DNA from: Anarhynchus alexandrinus
Lineage: Eukaryota; Chordata; Aves; Charadriiformes; Charadriidae
Direction: 5' to 3'
NCBI GenBank assembly: GCA_008711295.1
Contig: VUYV01000015.1
Span: 7,805,035 to 7,869,034, forward strand
DNA: 64,000 nucleotides
In this document: piece by piece, positions 11,926 to 23,697 of the stretch
How positions within the stretch are numbered: position 1 is the first letter of the stretch
How the letters are laid out: each line of letters begins with the position of its first letter
Notes under the pieces: generated by a model
What the model was told of the DNA's origin: nothing
What the model saw: the letters and a program-made list of their open reading frames with translations, nothing else
The model's database searches: none
Position numbers and translations under genes: made by a program

Positions 11926-14900
11926 AACCGTCGATTTTGGTTGCCTCTTTTATCTCACTTGGGTTTATCAGCAAGGATGCACCAAAACCGGCAGCACCCA
12001 AATCCCCGTGGCTGCCCTCGAGCACTTTGCTCCCGTGTCCCCGCGCTAAAGCGGGGAGCAGGATCGCCATGGCATCGCTCCTGAGCATGCCTTTAAATAT
12101 CCGTGCGTTGCGTAAAGTCCTGGGTGGGTGCGAGCGCTGCCCAGGGGCTGCCTGCCCGCTGCCCTGCCTGCCTCCCACCTCCTCTTCCTCCCCGGCTCCC
12201 CATCCCGCAGCAGCCGGGGCGAGGAGCGTAACGCAACCACAAGCACTCCATCCCTCCAAAAAAGACATTACCTCCACTCCCACCTTCCTCCTCGCCCCCA
12301 CCCCAGCTCCCCGCTCGGCCAGCGTGTTCTTCCTCCGCTGCAATTAACGCTTGACGAGGCAGAGCATCCCCCCCTCCCCGCTCCAGCCGAGCCTGAGTCG
12401 GCGCAGCCAGAGCCAATTATTTAGAAGAAGGAAGGGGGGGGGGGGAATAATTAAATAACCACAGCAGACAAAAGCTCCTTGTCTTAAAAGCCTTGCTCAG
12501 CCGGCACATCGGGCAGGTTGGCACCGCGATCAGGTGTTGCTGCATAAGTAGGGGCTGTGTCAGGGTTGGTCCGGGCACCCCGTTGCAGCACCATCCCAAA
12601 TTCAGCAATAGGGGACCCCGAGCGCTCGGTTTTAAGCAGATGGGTGAGACCCAAGATTTCACATTTAAGGTCCGGGCGCTGCCGCGGAATCAGGTCCCTC
12701 ACCCAAGAGGGGCAGGATTTGGCCCCACGGGGTTCCAGCTCACCACGGCTGCACCCCAAATCCCGGCAGGCAGGGAGAGCCCGTGTCCCCCAAAGTGCTC
12801 ACGAAAGATTTGGCTCTCACTGCTCCAGCGGGACCTGATTTTTTTCAACAGGTCGAAATTGTAATTGCATATTTCCACACCCCCCACCCCCCATATTTAA
12901 AAAAAAAAAAGGAGAAAGAGGAGTAGGACGGACTCATTTATCATGTGCAGCCAAACCCCAGGCTGGACTCAGTGAAATGAAAATGAGTCGGTGACACTTC
13001 GTATAATGGCATTCCAGTTTGTTCTCCTAAATAATTTGTATTTTAATGAGTCCTTTTTTGCTCCAGCACTAGTTTGTAGCCCCCACACTTTCTCAGGTCC
13101 TTCTGTGCTTTAATTTGATTTTAAGACATTCCCAGTGTCGTATTTTTATTAACACAAAAAAAAAGAAAAGCAGGATCGCTTCTCTCCGGGCTTAGATGGG
13201 AGCAGGTAATGAATCTCTGCACGCAGGAGATGCCTCTTATCTCCATGGCCTTGCTGTTCCCAAACCTACTTATTTAAAAAACTCCCCCGTCATGAGGTAA
13301 TGGGAAGGGAGAAAGTCAGCAAAGAAACAAAAAGGCAATCAGGAGCTTTAGAGAAGCAGGGGAGCACCATGATTTCCACCTGATCTTCTCCTGCCAGGAC
13401 AGGTCTTTAGGTCAAGATATTGTAAATGAACAGAAGTCGCTTTGGGGAGTGTAATCAGAGATGTACTCTACATTGAAAAGCTATTTTGGACTTGCTAAGG
13501 GCTCCTCCACTTGGGTCATGCTCAGCTTGCCGTGGAAGAGATGGTGGCTCAGCCCTTGCACCCACCGCGTTGGTGGTGGGGTGGCTTGGCCAGGTTAGCT
13601 GGGACTTACACCGTACACCCAAACATTGGCTGGTCCAGGGTAAGGTGGTGGTCCTGGCCGTGGCGGGTCCCCGGGGAAGGGCAGTGGAGCTCCGATCCCA
13701 CAGCAGACCTGCGTGGACCAGAGCTGCCCCCCCATCAGCCACAACCACAGCTGGGCGTGAGGGCACTTCCGAGCCTTTTCAACACAAAGTCTGACCCGTT
13801 CAAACACCAAGTCACACCTACGCAACCTACTCCTGGAGGCTGCTCCAGCTAGGAAGTTCGTGGGTGCAGTGAAAACCCGCTAGAAAGCTCAGCAGAAGAG
13901 TGGGAACCGAAAGCTGTGGCGGCATCTTCCCTTGCCTGCCTCTGAACCCCATTCGAATGTGCTCCTGCTCGTGGTGGGGACAGCGTGGTGGCCTGCCGGG
14001 TGGCCCCACACCTTGGTGTGACAGCCCCTTGCTCCGAGTGCTGAAGGATGTCCCAGCTGAAGGATGGAGCAGCGATGGCTAAAATGGTCAATTGGGAGGA
14101 GGGAAGGAGAGACTGGGGGGGGTCGCACATCCACTCCCCCATCCCCATAAGCTTAACGGGTCTTATTAACAGGACTTTGTTCTGCAGCTGGGTGGGACGC
14201 AGGCAGGTGATGGTGGGGACGGGACTCCTGACCCCCTCCAGAAAAGGAGGTGCTTGGGAACATCCCCGGGAGGACAACAGGCTCTGGGGGGAGCTTGCAG
14301 CCTAAACCAGGTCAGGGTTGGGGTGACATTGGTGAACTGGAGATATCTGGGATAAGGTGACCCAGTTGGTCCATCTCCGCTCTGCTACCTAATCCCTCCC
14401 AGATACCCTCTCCCTCCCCGTAACTCCAGGGCTGTAGGAGAAAAGAGGCACCAAACAACTAACTGAGAGGACAGAAAATCAGCACCTGCTCCACCTTCAG
14501 TCCACCTTTCATTTCACTGGGAGATATGATAGAGAAGGAAGGTTCATGAGCAGGGCTATCCAAAAGGAAGGCAGGCTTAAAAAACCTCCAAAACCTCCCC
14601 AAACCTTGTCAACATCAGCCTAACCAGGCTCCACCGCAGCTCTCACCTCCAGACCGGGGAAACGAATGTCACAGGTTTATACACCGATTTATTTCTACCC
14701 GTTTAACAAATCAACGTTTCCCTCCCATCCTCCTTCCCTGGTGGAGCCGCCGCTGCAGCTCGGAGTTAGCATTACTCCTAGTTCCCGAAGCCTTGGAGAT
14801 ACACTTGACCTTCATTACTGCCCTGTTTTAATTTCCAGCCTCCCTTTGCTAACTCTCCCCTGTGGAACCCCGCCAGACCTTCTCCCTCCCTTGAGACCAT

Positions 14901-16149
14901 CCTCGCTGCTATTTTACTTGGGTTTTAATCACCTTCTACTTTGATTACTCCGCTTCCCACTTTCACAGCCTTCCTCGGTGCCGTGCCACCTCACCAGCCT
15001 TTTTGGGGGTACCAAATGGACCAGCCAGATTACTCTTAGGAAAGATCTGCTCTTTTCTTGGTTTCTTCCTTACCCTGGGAAGAGCTTCAAAGCCGCTCTC
15101 CCCGCTGGCAGGATTCCCGGGAACAAAGCTTCACGGACAAGGCCAGCAACGATGCGAAGAGCCCAAGCAACCTGGCGTTACGGCTTTAGGTCAAATCCAG
15201 GGTCCACCAATTGCCCTAAACAGCTCAACGCCAACAAGGCTGATGCACCAAACCCCAGCTGTGCCTCCAGGAAGGCGCTCTCCCAACTCCAACCAGCTCA
15301 AGATTGTCTTAAACCCTCAATAAGGAGATCTAATGACTCTTCCAAATCTCACGTCTTCCTGCTAATTTATAGCTGTTGTTTTCTTTGCCGTTCCCAAACA
15401 CCATCCAGGCCTTATTTGAGTGTTAAATTCCCAGCCTTGGAGGCATTCTGCTGCAGTGAGTCTCGCAGACCCAACCCCATGGGACAGCATTTTCTCATGG
15501 ACATGGGCTGCTTCCTTAAACAGACCATGTGTTATGGGATGGGGAGATCAGAAACATCCAACGTACATTCCCTGGCCGCTCATTAGCTTACAGACCTCCT
15601 CTTCTCTGCCTCTGCTTGGCTATACGCCCCTCTCCCCGGCTTTTTCCAACCTCTCGGTGATTTTTTCCTCTGGCTGGTAATTGTTCTCATTGCCCTTCGC
15701 TCACAGATGGTCCTCAGAGAGCTCACTGTTGACGTGGTGCCAGCTCTCCTCAATCCCAGCTGCTAAACTGCATTAGGGGACGAGCTTACCACTCAGCAGA
15801 GACCGCTCCTCCACTCCATCTGCCCTTCTACATCCAGGCCGTGGCTGGAAGAGGGTTTGCTCACCGAAAATACCACGCTGGGCAACCTCTCGGTGCCCTC
15901 CTGGCAGCTAGGTCACCCTCCAGCCCCACCGCCCCCCACCCAAAGCCTCCCAGGTCTATCTGGATCTCCCCACCCACCCTTCCTCCTCCTTGACGTCCCT
16001 CCCGCCGTGCAAGTGGGTCACTTCCCCCTCTCCAAACCTCTCCTTCAAGCTTTCTCATCCCCTTTTGGCTTGTGAGAGCCTCTGTGGTCCCAGCCTAGCA
16101 AACTTTACCCATGGAGGGGTCCTCTGTGCTCACAGAGCAGCCCTCGGGC
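11926..16149. other. 4.2 kb without recognised gene or repeat
   Basis: No CR1 or exon found. Visible features are a C/T-rich segment at 12160-12330, a G run at 12433-12444, a C-rich then A-rich stretch at 12878-12910 and an AT-rich block at 12960-13160 that could be conserved non-coding DNA. A 202-codon frame lies at 14978-15586 (plus). It has no domain or repeat I recognise, and about one chance frame of this size per 64 kb is unsurprising, so I do not call it a gene. Confidence 0.5.
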
Positions 16150-16362
16150 TGAAATTGTTTACAATGGGGGTGGTGAGACACCGGCCCAGGTTGCCCAGAG
16201 AGGTGGGAGATGCTCCATCCCTCGAAACATTCCAGGTCAGGCTGGACGGGGCTCTGAGCAACTTGACCGAGTTGAAGATATCCCTGCCCATGGCAGGGGG
16301 GTTGGACTATGTGGCCTTTGAAGGTCCCTTCCAACCCAAACCATTCTATGGTTCTACAATTC
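16150..16362 (+). mobile_element. CR1 LINE fragment, 3' tail
   Basis: It begins with a decayed GTTTATGCTGAGGGTGGTGAG-type segment. It encodes VVRHRPRLPREVGDAPSLET and then enters the 3' UTR (ATATCCCTGCCCATGG, GTTGGACTATGTGGCCTTTG, AAGGTCCCTTCCAACC) with an imperfect ATTCTATGGTTCTAC tail. The GDAPSLETFQ variant is shared with copies at 26.4, 33.8, 43.1 and 49.3 kb and marks one subfamily. A 221-codon frame at 15990-16655 runs through it but is only CR1 in its middle third. Confidence 0.93.
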
Positions 16363-16906
16363 CAGCCCTCCGGCTCCAGCCCCGCTCCACGGGGACAACC
16401 CGGACTGCCACCCAGGCAGGACAGATGCGAGCAGAAGAAAACAAGGGGGAAAAAAGCACGGCAGACCAGACAGGAGGTGAAAGCAGCTCTTATTTTTCAC
16501 TGGACCAAGTTGTTTTTGGAGGCACAAACACTAGGCTCATTCATAAAGCAGCTAAGTGCTGGGGTTTCGACGGAAACAATGAATTAGCAAGGATGAGCAG
16601 CAACAGGATAAATGACCTTTTTCCTGCCTCCCAAAGTGTCCTGTTTCTTTCCTAACCCAGCAGCCAACTGCTCGTTGAGCTCCACAGTGCTCAGCTCCAG
16701 CGATCTGGAGCCGCCAGGAAAGCCTAAGGGCTTGGAGAGGAGCTTCCCGCAGAGCCACCTCCTTCCCTGCGGCTCCGCACCCTTCCCACCCAAATCCACG
16801 GGGAGCCAGGGGCTGGAGGGGACCCCACATGGCACTGGGGATGTGAAGCATGAGCATTGCCACCCAGCGAGGTGACAGCCCCGTGGCCAAAGCCAAGGCA
16901 TCACGC
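16363..16906. other. No gene recognised
   Basis: Unique-looking sequence between two CR1 fragments. No feature beyond short purine runs (16445-16460). Confidence 0.55.
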
Positions 16907-17092
16907 AATCATGCAATCACAGAATCCCAGAACGGTCAGGGTTGGAAGGGACCTCTGGAGATCAGCCAGTGCCACCCCCTACCAGAGCAGGGGCACCTCC
17001 AGCAGTTGCACAGGACGGTGTCCAGGCGGGTTTGGAATGGCTCCAGAGTGGGAGACTCCCCCACCTCTCTGGGCAGCCTGTGCCAGTGCTCT
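16907..17092 (-). mobile_element. CR1 LINE tail, reverse orientation, cut at an N
   Basis: The plus strand starts with an AATCACAGAATCCCAGAA-type inverted tail. TTGGAAGGGACCTCTGGAGA and the phrase GTCCAGGCGGGTTTGGAATG follow, typical of a CR1 subfamily also present at 45.8 and 60.8 kb. The match stops at the single N (17093), in the middle of the [17 protein letters not shown] part, so the 5' boundary is an assembly boundary, not a biological one. Confidence 0.9.
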
Positions 17093-17093
17093 N

Positions 17094-17331
17094 GTGATGG
17101 AATGAAGTTGCATCAGGGGAAGTTCAGACTGGACATTAGGAAAAGGTTCTTCAATCAGAGGGTGGTTGGTCACTGGAACAGGCTCCCAAGGGAAGTGGTC
17201 ACGTCACGAAGCCTGGGCAATGCTCTTACTCATATGATTTAGTTTTAGGTAGTCCTGCGAGGAGCAGGGCGTTGGACTCGATGATTCTTACGGGTCCCTT
17301 CCAACTTGAGATATTTTACGATTCTATGATC
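17094..17331 (+). mobile_element. CR1 LINE tail of a different subfamily, plus orientation
   Basis: It starts right after the N with a [22 protein letters not shown] segment. It continues with [19 protein letters not shown] and ends in a 3' UTR (GTTGGACTCGATGATTCTTA, GGGTCCCTTCCAACTTGAGA) and ATTCTATGAT. The 3' UTR differs from the neighbouring minus-strand piece, so the two are not halves of one element. Confidence 0.88.
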
Positions 17332-18150
17332 AGCGCCCGGCACACCAGCCTGGTGGGACCCAACTAAACCCATCCATCATAGCTCAACGGCAAAAAAAAA
17401 AATCCCAGTTCGCAAGCGCTGCAAACCCAGTGCCATTTACCAGCACGCGATTTGGCTTCAGAGAGGTACAAAGAAAGCGGTTTGACTTTCGGTTCCTGCT
17501 ATCTCAAAATCTATCAGAGGGATATGCTACCTCACGCTAACGTAACGGATTAAAGCAGAAGATAAAATGCCATTCCATTATCTATTTATTAAAAGCACCA
17601 CTTGAACTGCTTTTATTCGGCATACATCTCCCGCTAAAGAGGCACTCCTTGACTGTGTAAATCAGTGAGCAATTGTGTTTTAACAGCCTTTAGAATGGCA
17701 TTTCCCCACAGTTTTAGATGGACTATCAGACAGAAAACCTCTTCCAAAACTCACTTATCATAACAGGCGCGAGCACAGAGCTCTTTACCGCTCCTCTACC
17801 ACCGAGACAAATACAAAATGGGCTTGTAAAACTCACAAAGCATAGATCATTCCCACCTTTCACCCTGCTGCATGAATATCCTTAATGACAGGTCAAAATA
17901 AATAATTTTGTTAGCAGAGGAGAACTATTCAGCTCCCACTGACGGATGGGATTTCGGGGAGGCGATAAAATGCAGGCTGCGGTTGCCAACCCGGTGATGC
18001 TACCTGTTCTGCGGTAATCGGTTCTCGCCGAACCAGAAAGGACGAAGCCACTTTAACAAATCGACCAGTTCCCTGGGCAAAAAGGGAAGACACGATGCCG
18101 AATTTTCAGTAAAAGATTTCAGGTGTGAATATAACAATATCTGTGAACTA
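17332..18150. other. No gene recognised; AT-richer block
   Basis: No repeat identified. 17560-17720 is AT-rich with TTTAACAGCCTTTAGAATGG-like phrases, and CpG is sparse until about 17940. It could contain conserved non-coding sequence, but this needs a multi-species alignment. Confidence 0.45.
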
Positions 18151-18549
18151 AGTTGGGGCTGTTCAGCCTGGAGAAGAGAAGGCTCCAGGGAGACCTTATT
18201 GCGGCCTTCCAGTCCCTAAAGGGGGCCTACAGGAGAGCTGGGGAAGGACTTTTTACTGGGGCATGGAGTGATAGGACAAGGGGGAATGGCTTTAAACTGG
18301 AAGAGGGCAGGTTTAGATTGTACATTAGGAAGAAGTTTTTCACTTTGAGGGTGGTAAGGCACTGGAACAGGTTGTCCAGAGAGGTTGTTGAGGCCCCATC
18401 CCTGGAGGTGTTCAAGGCCAGGCTGGACGTGGTCTTGGGCAACCTGGTCTAGTGGGAGGTGTCCCTGCCTATGGCAGGGGGGGTTGGAACTCGATGATCT
18501 TCAAGGTCCCTTCCAACCTAAACCATTCTATGATTCTATGATTCTATGA
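18151..18549 (+). mobile_element. CR1 LINE fragment, 3' end
   Basis: It starts at the [26 protein letters not shown] segment and keeps one open frame of 99 codons (18153-18452) to the natural ORF2 end: [20 protein letters not shown], then LDVVLGNLV and a stop. The complete 3' UTR and three ATTCTATGA units follow. The intact frame and clean tail suggest a fairly recent insertion. It is 5'-truncated and immobile. Confidence 0.95.
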
Positions 18550-18945
18550 ACTGCAAAACAAAAGGGAGGTTGTTGGATTGTCTCTGCTCCACCAGAATAA
18601 ATATTGGCTATTTATTTATAATAAAGCTATTGGCTGGTTGGGGCTATTTTTCCATACCAAGAAACACTCCCCCTTTTTTTTTTTGCCAGGCTCTGCTGCT
18701 TTTGGTAGTTTAATTTTCTTTACAAAGTGTTTTGACGAAGAAACCTGGAGGGACAGTACTCATGAGCCGGTTGCATCTTAAATGAAACGCTGATGGAAGA
18801 CAAGCACAGAAAGCTTCACCCTGTGCCGCGGAAGTCAACGGAGGCTCTACCATTGACATGAGCAAATGTCAGATCTGTTGAGAAGAGGGGAACGGATGTA
18901 CCCACACACATAGGGAAGGATACCCATGGTCTGGAAACTATCTGA

Positions 18946-18998
18946 GTAGATAGATAGATGGATGGATGGAAGGTGGGAGGGAGGGATGGATGGATGGC
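18946..18998. repeat. (GATA)n/(GGAT)n microsatellite
   Basis: Short tetranucleotide array: TAGATAGATAGATG changes into GATGGATGGATGG, is interrupted by GGAAGGTGGGAGGGAGG, then resumes as GATGGATGGATGG. Confidence 0.85.
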
Positions 18999-21900
18999 TC
19001 TCAACCACTCTGCTGCCATCAGAGGGACCTCAGCGCACACCGTGGCAAACTCAACGCTGAGGCTGATGTCCTTGTTTCTTCTTTTCCTGTGGCCCCTGCG
19101 CCTTCTCCCTTGCTGCAAATAAACCGGCGCGCTGCCTTGCTGAAGAAAGCACGGGGTCCAGCTGGGTCACCTGCAAGGACACCCATCCTTGGCTGGCCGG
19201 TTGCCCAACCCGGTGCACCCCCGCCGCCCGGCTGCCCTGACACGAGTTAAATTCTGACGGAGCTGACAAACCTGGAAGATCATTCCGAACCACAACAGCT
19301 TCAAATTCAGCTTGTTTCAGCCTACGACCTTCTTGGCAGGACCTCCCTTCAGCGCGGCAGCCCCAAACAGGAGCTGACAGTGCTTCGCAACCTTTTGAAC
19401 CAGCGCTCAGGTCCCTTGGGTACTGCGGGGAGGATTTCTCTTCACGGCGTGCGAGCTCCCCGGCTCTGACAGCCCCGCTCTCGGCCTGCCTGGGAGGGGA
19501 CCAGCATCCCCTTCCCTCCGTTCGGCGGTGTGGAAGGTCACCGGGGAAGGTGTACTTGTCACCAGGAATAAACCGTTACACGGAGGTTGGGTCACCTCTT
19601 TCTGGGAGGATGGAGGCAGCTGAAGTGGGTGAAAAAGCTCTCCCGACGCTGGTGGGGTTTGGATCTGTCCCCAAGCACTGAGCAGAGCGGGAAGGAGCAA
19701 AACCCCTCCTAAATGACACTGGGTTATCAGCTGGCATGGAGTGAGCCCCAGGAGACACCCAGGGCAGGTGTCCCTTCACACTGGTGTGCCAACCAGTCCA
19801 GTCCGAGCACCTCCTTAACAGAAGCCACCCCATGACTTGGAAAGTGCCAGCTTCCCAGTCAAGCTAAATAAATCCCTTCCCTTTGCTTCCCCTGACAGCA
19901 TATCTTATTCAGAGCTATTCTGAGACAAGAGCCACCAGCAGACCTGTGGGGACTGGGCTTTAGGGCTCCAGCTCAGGAGAGATGACCCCCTGTGCTTCTG
20001 AGATGTTAAAGTTTCCCAGAGGAACCTCATAGTTTTCCACATTTTACTACCTTTATATATCAGGGTGACATTGGAGGAGATTTTATTTCTCTCCGCAACG
20101 GGTAGCAAACCAGAAACAGGACTACAGCAAAGGTGACGTGCACAGAAGAGAAGCAACCATCATCTGATCTTCTAGGAAGAAGAAACCAGGGCCAGCCAGC
20201 AGCAGTCCCTGCCTGCTTACCTGGCTTAGTGATGTCCTAGGAACCCAAGCATGGACCAGAGACCCCTTGCACAAGACACCCTGCAGAATTAAAGATCACG
20301 TCCTACCACGCTCTCCTTGAAGACCAGGAGAGAGCAGCACAGCCCAGCGCAGGGCTGGCAGCAAACAACACCACAGACCCAACAGCCACCAGTTTTGTGT
20401 CACCTCACCACAAGAGAAGACCCAGCCCAAGCTCTTCCTCCCGGCTCTGCTGGTGCCCATGTTTCAAGGTGACCCTTTGCCCAAGCTCAGGTTTAAGAGG
20501 TTGTCCAGGGCGTCACCAAGCCAGATGTGGCTGCCCTTGGCACCGCTGCATTAGCATGGGAGGACCAGCGAGACCAACTTCTCAGCTCATGGCAGTGGGC
20601 AGGCAGGCAAAGGCTGCCCGTCCCAAGGCTGATGCCCACAGAGGTGGGCTAAAGGGGTGGTGAGCCCCCGTCCGGCTCCTCTCTGTCCCTTGCTTAAGTG
20701 TAGGTCAAGCCACAAGGTGACAGTTTGTGCGAGCGGAGCCGTCTCTGCCCACCGAGGTGCTTCCAGCGCTGCATCAAAAATTAAAGTGAAGCAATAAAAA
20801 TTAAAAGAGAAGTAATACGGATCATAAAACCCAAGCACTAGACTAAAAAGTCCCCGGACGCTGACGTATCATTAAGGCAGGGCATGAACCTCCCCTTGCA
20901 CTGCTGCCAAATCCCCTTTCCATGGGAAATTATCCTCTTTTCTGATTGCTTTCGTCACCTGGCTCTCCAGCAGGCGATGTTCTCCGGTGGCAGGGAAAAA
21001 GGCAGCGGAACTGATGTGTCATCCCCCGTACAACACTTTTCGTGCCTCATCTCCTAACTGGGCTTTGTGGTGGAGACCATCAGCATCTCGAGCACACCCT
21101 GTTGATGAAGGATGCCGTGGAGAAACACTACATAACAGCCTAACAGAGCTGCTGGGCTGAGCTCTGAGGAGGGAAAACATCATTTTCTTAAAAATTCTCC
21201 ATCCCCCAGCCTTGCAGTGACCGATAACTCAAAGCCATCCTCCCCCATCCCAATACCTCGCCGTCCTCCCACCCCAGAAGGTCTCACTGAAAGAGCAGTC
21301 CCAGCACCAGGAGTTCAACAGAGGGGGGAGGAGGCCACTTTTGATTCATTTGGATGCAAAGCTGAGGTTTTAATTACCCCCAGGGCCGGAGCGGGGGACG
21401 CACAGCCTCCCCGCTGCCCATCATCTTCATCCCCAACCCTGTCTGGTCCCAGTGACCCATTAACATCCCCCTTCTTCTTGTAAATATTGCCCGAGCACTC
21501 CTGCCTGCCCTCCTGGCCTCAATTAATCGTGGCCTGGGGGAGAAGCAGGTAAGAAAGCACTCAAATTTAACTGCTTCTCAGCAGATGGTAAAAAGGGGGC
21601 TCGATGTGACAAGCGCTGGCAGCAGGGACAGGCACGGGCAAGATGAGGAGGACAGCAGAGCCCTTCTTGCCTGAACATTGCCCGGCTGTCCTCATCTCCC
21701 ATCGCTTTGTGGGATTTGGAGAAGTCTGGCGTGCCACAGGGTTTGACTCTCAGGGGCTGGAGCAGGTTATGACGGTGAGGAAAACCTTCTCTCCGCTGAA
21801 TCCAATGCTCCCAGAGCCATCACAGGTCACTCCCATCCCACTGGTCCCAATGGGGTGGACCTCCTGTCAGCCACACTCAGGCCTGACCCTGCGTCCCACC

Positions 21901-22234
21901 ATACAAGGCAGAAGTTGAACCCACAGAAGCTCTGCAGCTCCCAAGTCCCACGGGAGCCTTGTTGGCTGTGGAGACCACTGCATGAGGAACCACTGCATCT
22001 AAGAAACCAAGTGATGACACGAAACATCTCAAGCTCCCGACAGCACCTTCAGCATCCCTGGTGACACCAGAAACATAACTGGTACCTTCAGCACGCTACC
22101 AGGCTCCCAGCTCCTGCTGCAAGGAGCAACAGGTCACCAACAGAGAGGTCCCAACTCCACCCAAAGGTGGTTTTGCTGGAATTAAAGCAAAGGCCACACA
22201 AATAGGTTGTGGGGTGGGTTTTTTTTTGTTCCCT

Positions 22235-22274
22235 AAGACATCACTAAACTCCACAAGACATCACTAAACTCCAC
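22235..22274. repeat. Perfect 20-base tandem duplication
   Basis: AAGACATCACTAAACTCCAC occurs twice with no spacer (22235-22254 and 22255-22274). It is a local duplication with no known function. Confidence 0.95.
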
Positions 22275-22714
22275 GAGCAGGTAGTGCCTCGGCATCCTGC
22301 AAACCTCCTGCAACCCACGCTCTCAACGCGAAGGAACAAAAGGTTGCGGTGGGGAGGGGAACGGCGGGAAACCCTATGGGCTCCCGAGCTTCATTTGAGA
22401 CCTGGTGTTTGCAGCACGGGCTGCATTTCATCTTTTCATAAGTAACTCTTACCAGGAAACATTACAAAAAAAAAAAAANGGGCATTTCAAGGCAGAAAAG
22501 TTGGTCTCAAAATGTGATTTTTTGATTTTTTTTGATTTTTTTTACAAAATCTTTTGTTAGCAACTCTGCCGGGGAGCAAACCCAGCCGAGGCAATGCAGT
22601 GCAATGCGCACTCCTAAATTAGTTTCCAGGCACTTGGGATGCTTTATTATTCATTTCCTCCAAATATTAGGCGATGCCTTTCGCCCCTTTCAAAGTCTGT
22701 ACGAGGGGTCTTTG

Positions 22715-23110
22715 ATGCATTGTGGGACTTGAAAGTTGCGGGTCCAAAGAAGCATTTCTTTTAAGTCCCCTCTTTTATCAAGCGGATTCTGTTCCGCGCG
22801 CTGTAATGCACACAATGGCATGAGAGTCTTGACCCGCTTCATGTCTGATGGGTCGAAATCTCAGATGCATAGGATAAAACAGCCATTCCCGGCAATACAG
22901 CTTAAACGCTTAGGGTTCTATTCAGGCAAATATTACCCAGGGGTCTGCCACGCCGCTGAAAAGCTGCAGAAATTGGCTCCGCAGACGGCTGACCGATTCA
23001 GCGGTGAGAAACGACCCCGCTACGTTAACTCCCCTTTTCATTTCACCCTGGGTGAGACGGGGTCCGGAGGTAACCGCAGCAGGAGGCGAGAGCCGGTTGA
23101 AGCCAGATTC
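22715..23110. other. CpG-rich pocket
   Basis: By eye there are over 20 CpG sites in about 400 bases (for example CCGCGCGC near 22793-22800 and clusters at 22980-23100). That is much denser than surrounding DNA. The retained CpGs suggest low germline methylation, as in regulatory DNA. GCATTGTGGGACTTGAAAGT at 22717 resembles the ZNF143 binding site with a few mismatches. No transcript can be inferred. Confidence 0.35.
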
Positions 23111-23207
23111 GTTTTCTTTATATAAAGTTCTGAGGGTTTTTTTTGTTTTTTTTGGTGTGGGGGTGTGTGTGACCATGAATGTCATTATGGGGATCTGCAA
23201 AAGAGGG

Positions 23208-23697
23208 AAAGGACATGGACCTGCTGGAGCGTGTCCAGAGGAGGGCCACGAGGATGATCTGAGGGCTGGAGCACCTCTCCTATGAGGAGAGGCTGAAAGA
23301 GTTGGGGCTGTTCAGCCTGGAGAAGAGAAGGCTCCGGGGAGATCTTGTTGCGGCCTTCCAGTACCTAAAGGGGGCCTACAGGAGAGCTGGGGAGGGACTT
23401 TTTACTGGGGCATGGAGTGATAGGACGAGGGGGAATGGATTCAAACTGGAAGAGGGCAGGTTTAGATTGAACATTAGGAAGAAGTTTTTCACTTTGAGGG
23501 TGGTGAGGCACTGGCACAGGTTGCCCAGAGAGGTTATTGAGGCCCCATCCCTGGAGGTGTTCAAGGCCAGGCTGGACGTGGCCTTGGGCAGCCTGGTCTA
23601 GTGGGAGGTGTCCCTGCCTATGGCAGGGGGGTTGGAACTCGATGATCTTCAAGGTCCCTTCCAACCTAAACCATTCTGTGATTCTATGATTCTATGA
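23208..23697 (+). mobile_element. CR1 LINE fragment, 3' end
   Basis: It starts in the [20 protein letters not shown] segment. A stop replaces Arg before GLEHL (ATGATCTGAGGGCTGGAG). After that the frame 23302-23601 is open for 99 codons: [60 protein letters not shown] full 3' UTR and ATTCTGTGATTCTATGATTC tail follow. It is nearly the same subfamily as the copies at 18.2 and 56.3 kb. Confidence 0.95.

Larger units (their letters stand above)
18550..23207. other. 4.6 kb without recognised gene
   Basis: Mostly unique sequence. It contains a GATA/GGAT microsatellite at 18946-18998, a 20-base tandem duplication at 22235-22274, an A-run ending in an N at 22466-22479, and GATTTTTT-type repeats at 22515-22545. 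22715-23110 is CpG-rich. Near 18823-18880 the phrase GGAAGTCAACGGAGGCTCTA resembles an old amniote repeat, but only weakly. Confidence 0.5.

Noticed and set aside
14978..15586. 202-codon open frame on the plus strand
   Set aside because: No recognisable domain, signal peptide or repeat, and no exon structure visible. For 64 kb in six frames, a chance frame near 200 codons is not unexpected. Without homology or transcript data it cannot be called a gene.
15990..16655. 221-codon frame on the plus strand
   Set aside because: Only its middle third (16150-16362) is CR1 ORF2. The ends are chance extensions into unrelated sequence.
22717..22736. ZNF143-like site GCATTGTGGGACTTGAAAGT
   Set aside because: It differs from the known site at several positions. 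A single imperfect match in 64 kb is weak evidence, so it is only mentioned within the CpG-rich pocket.
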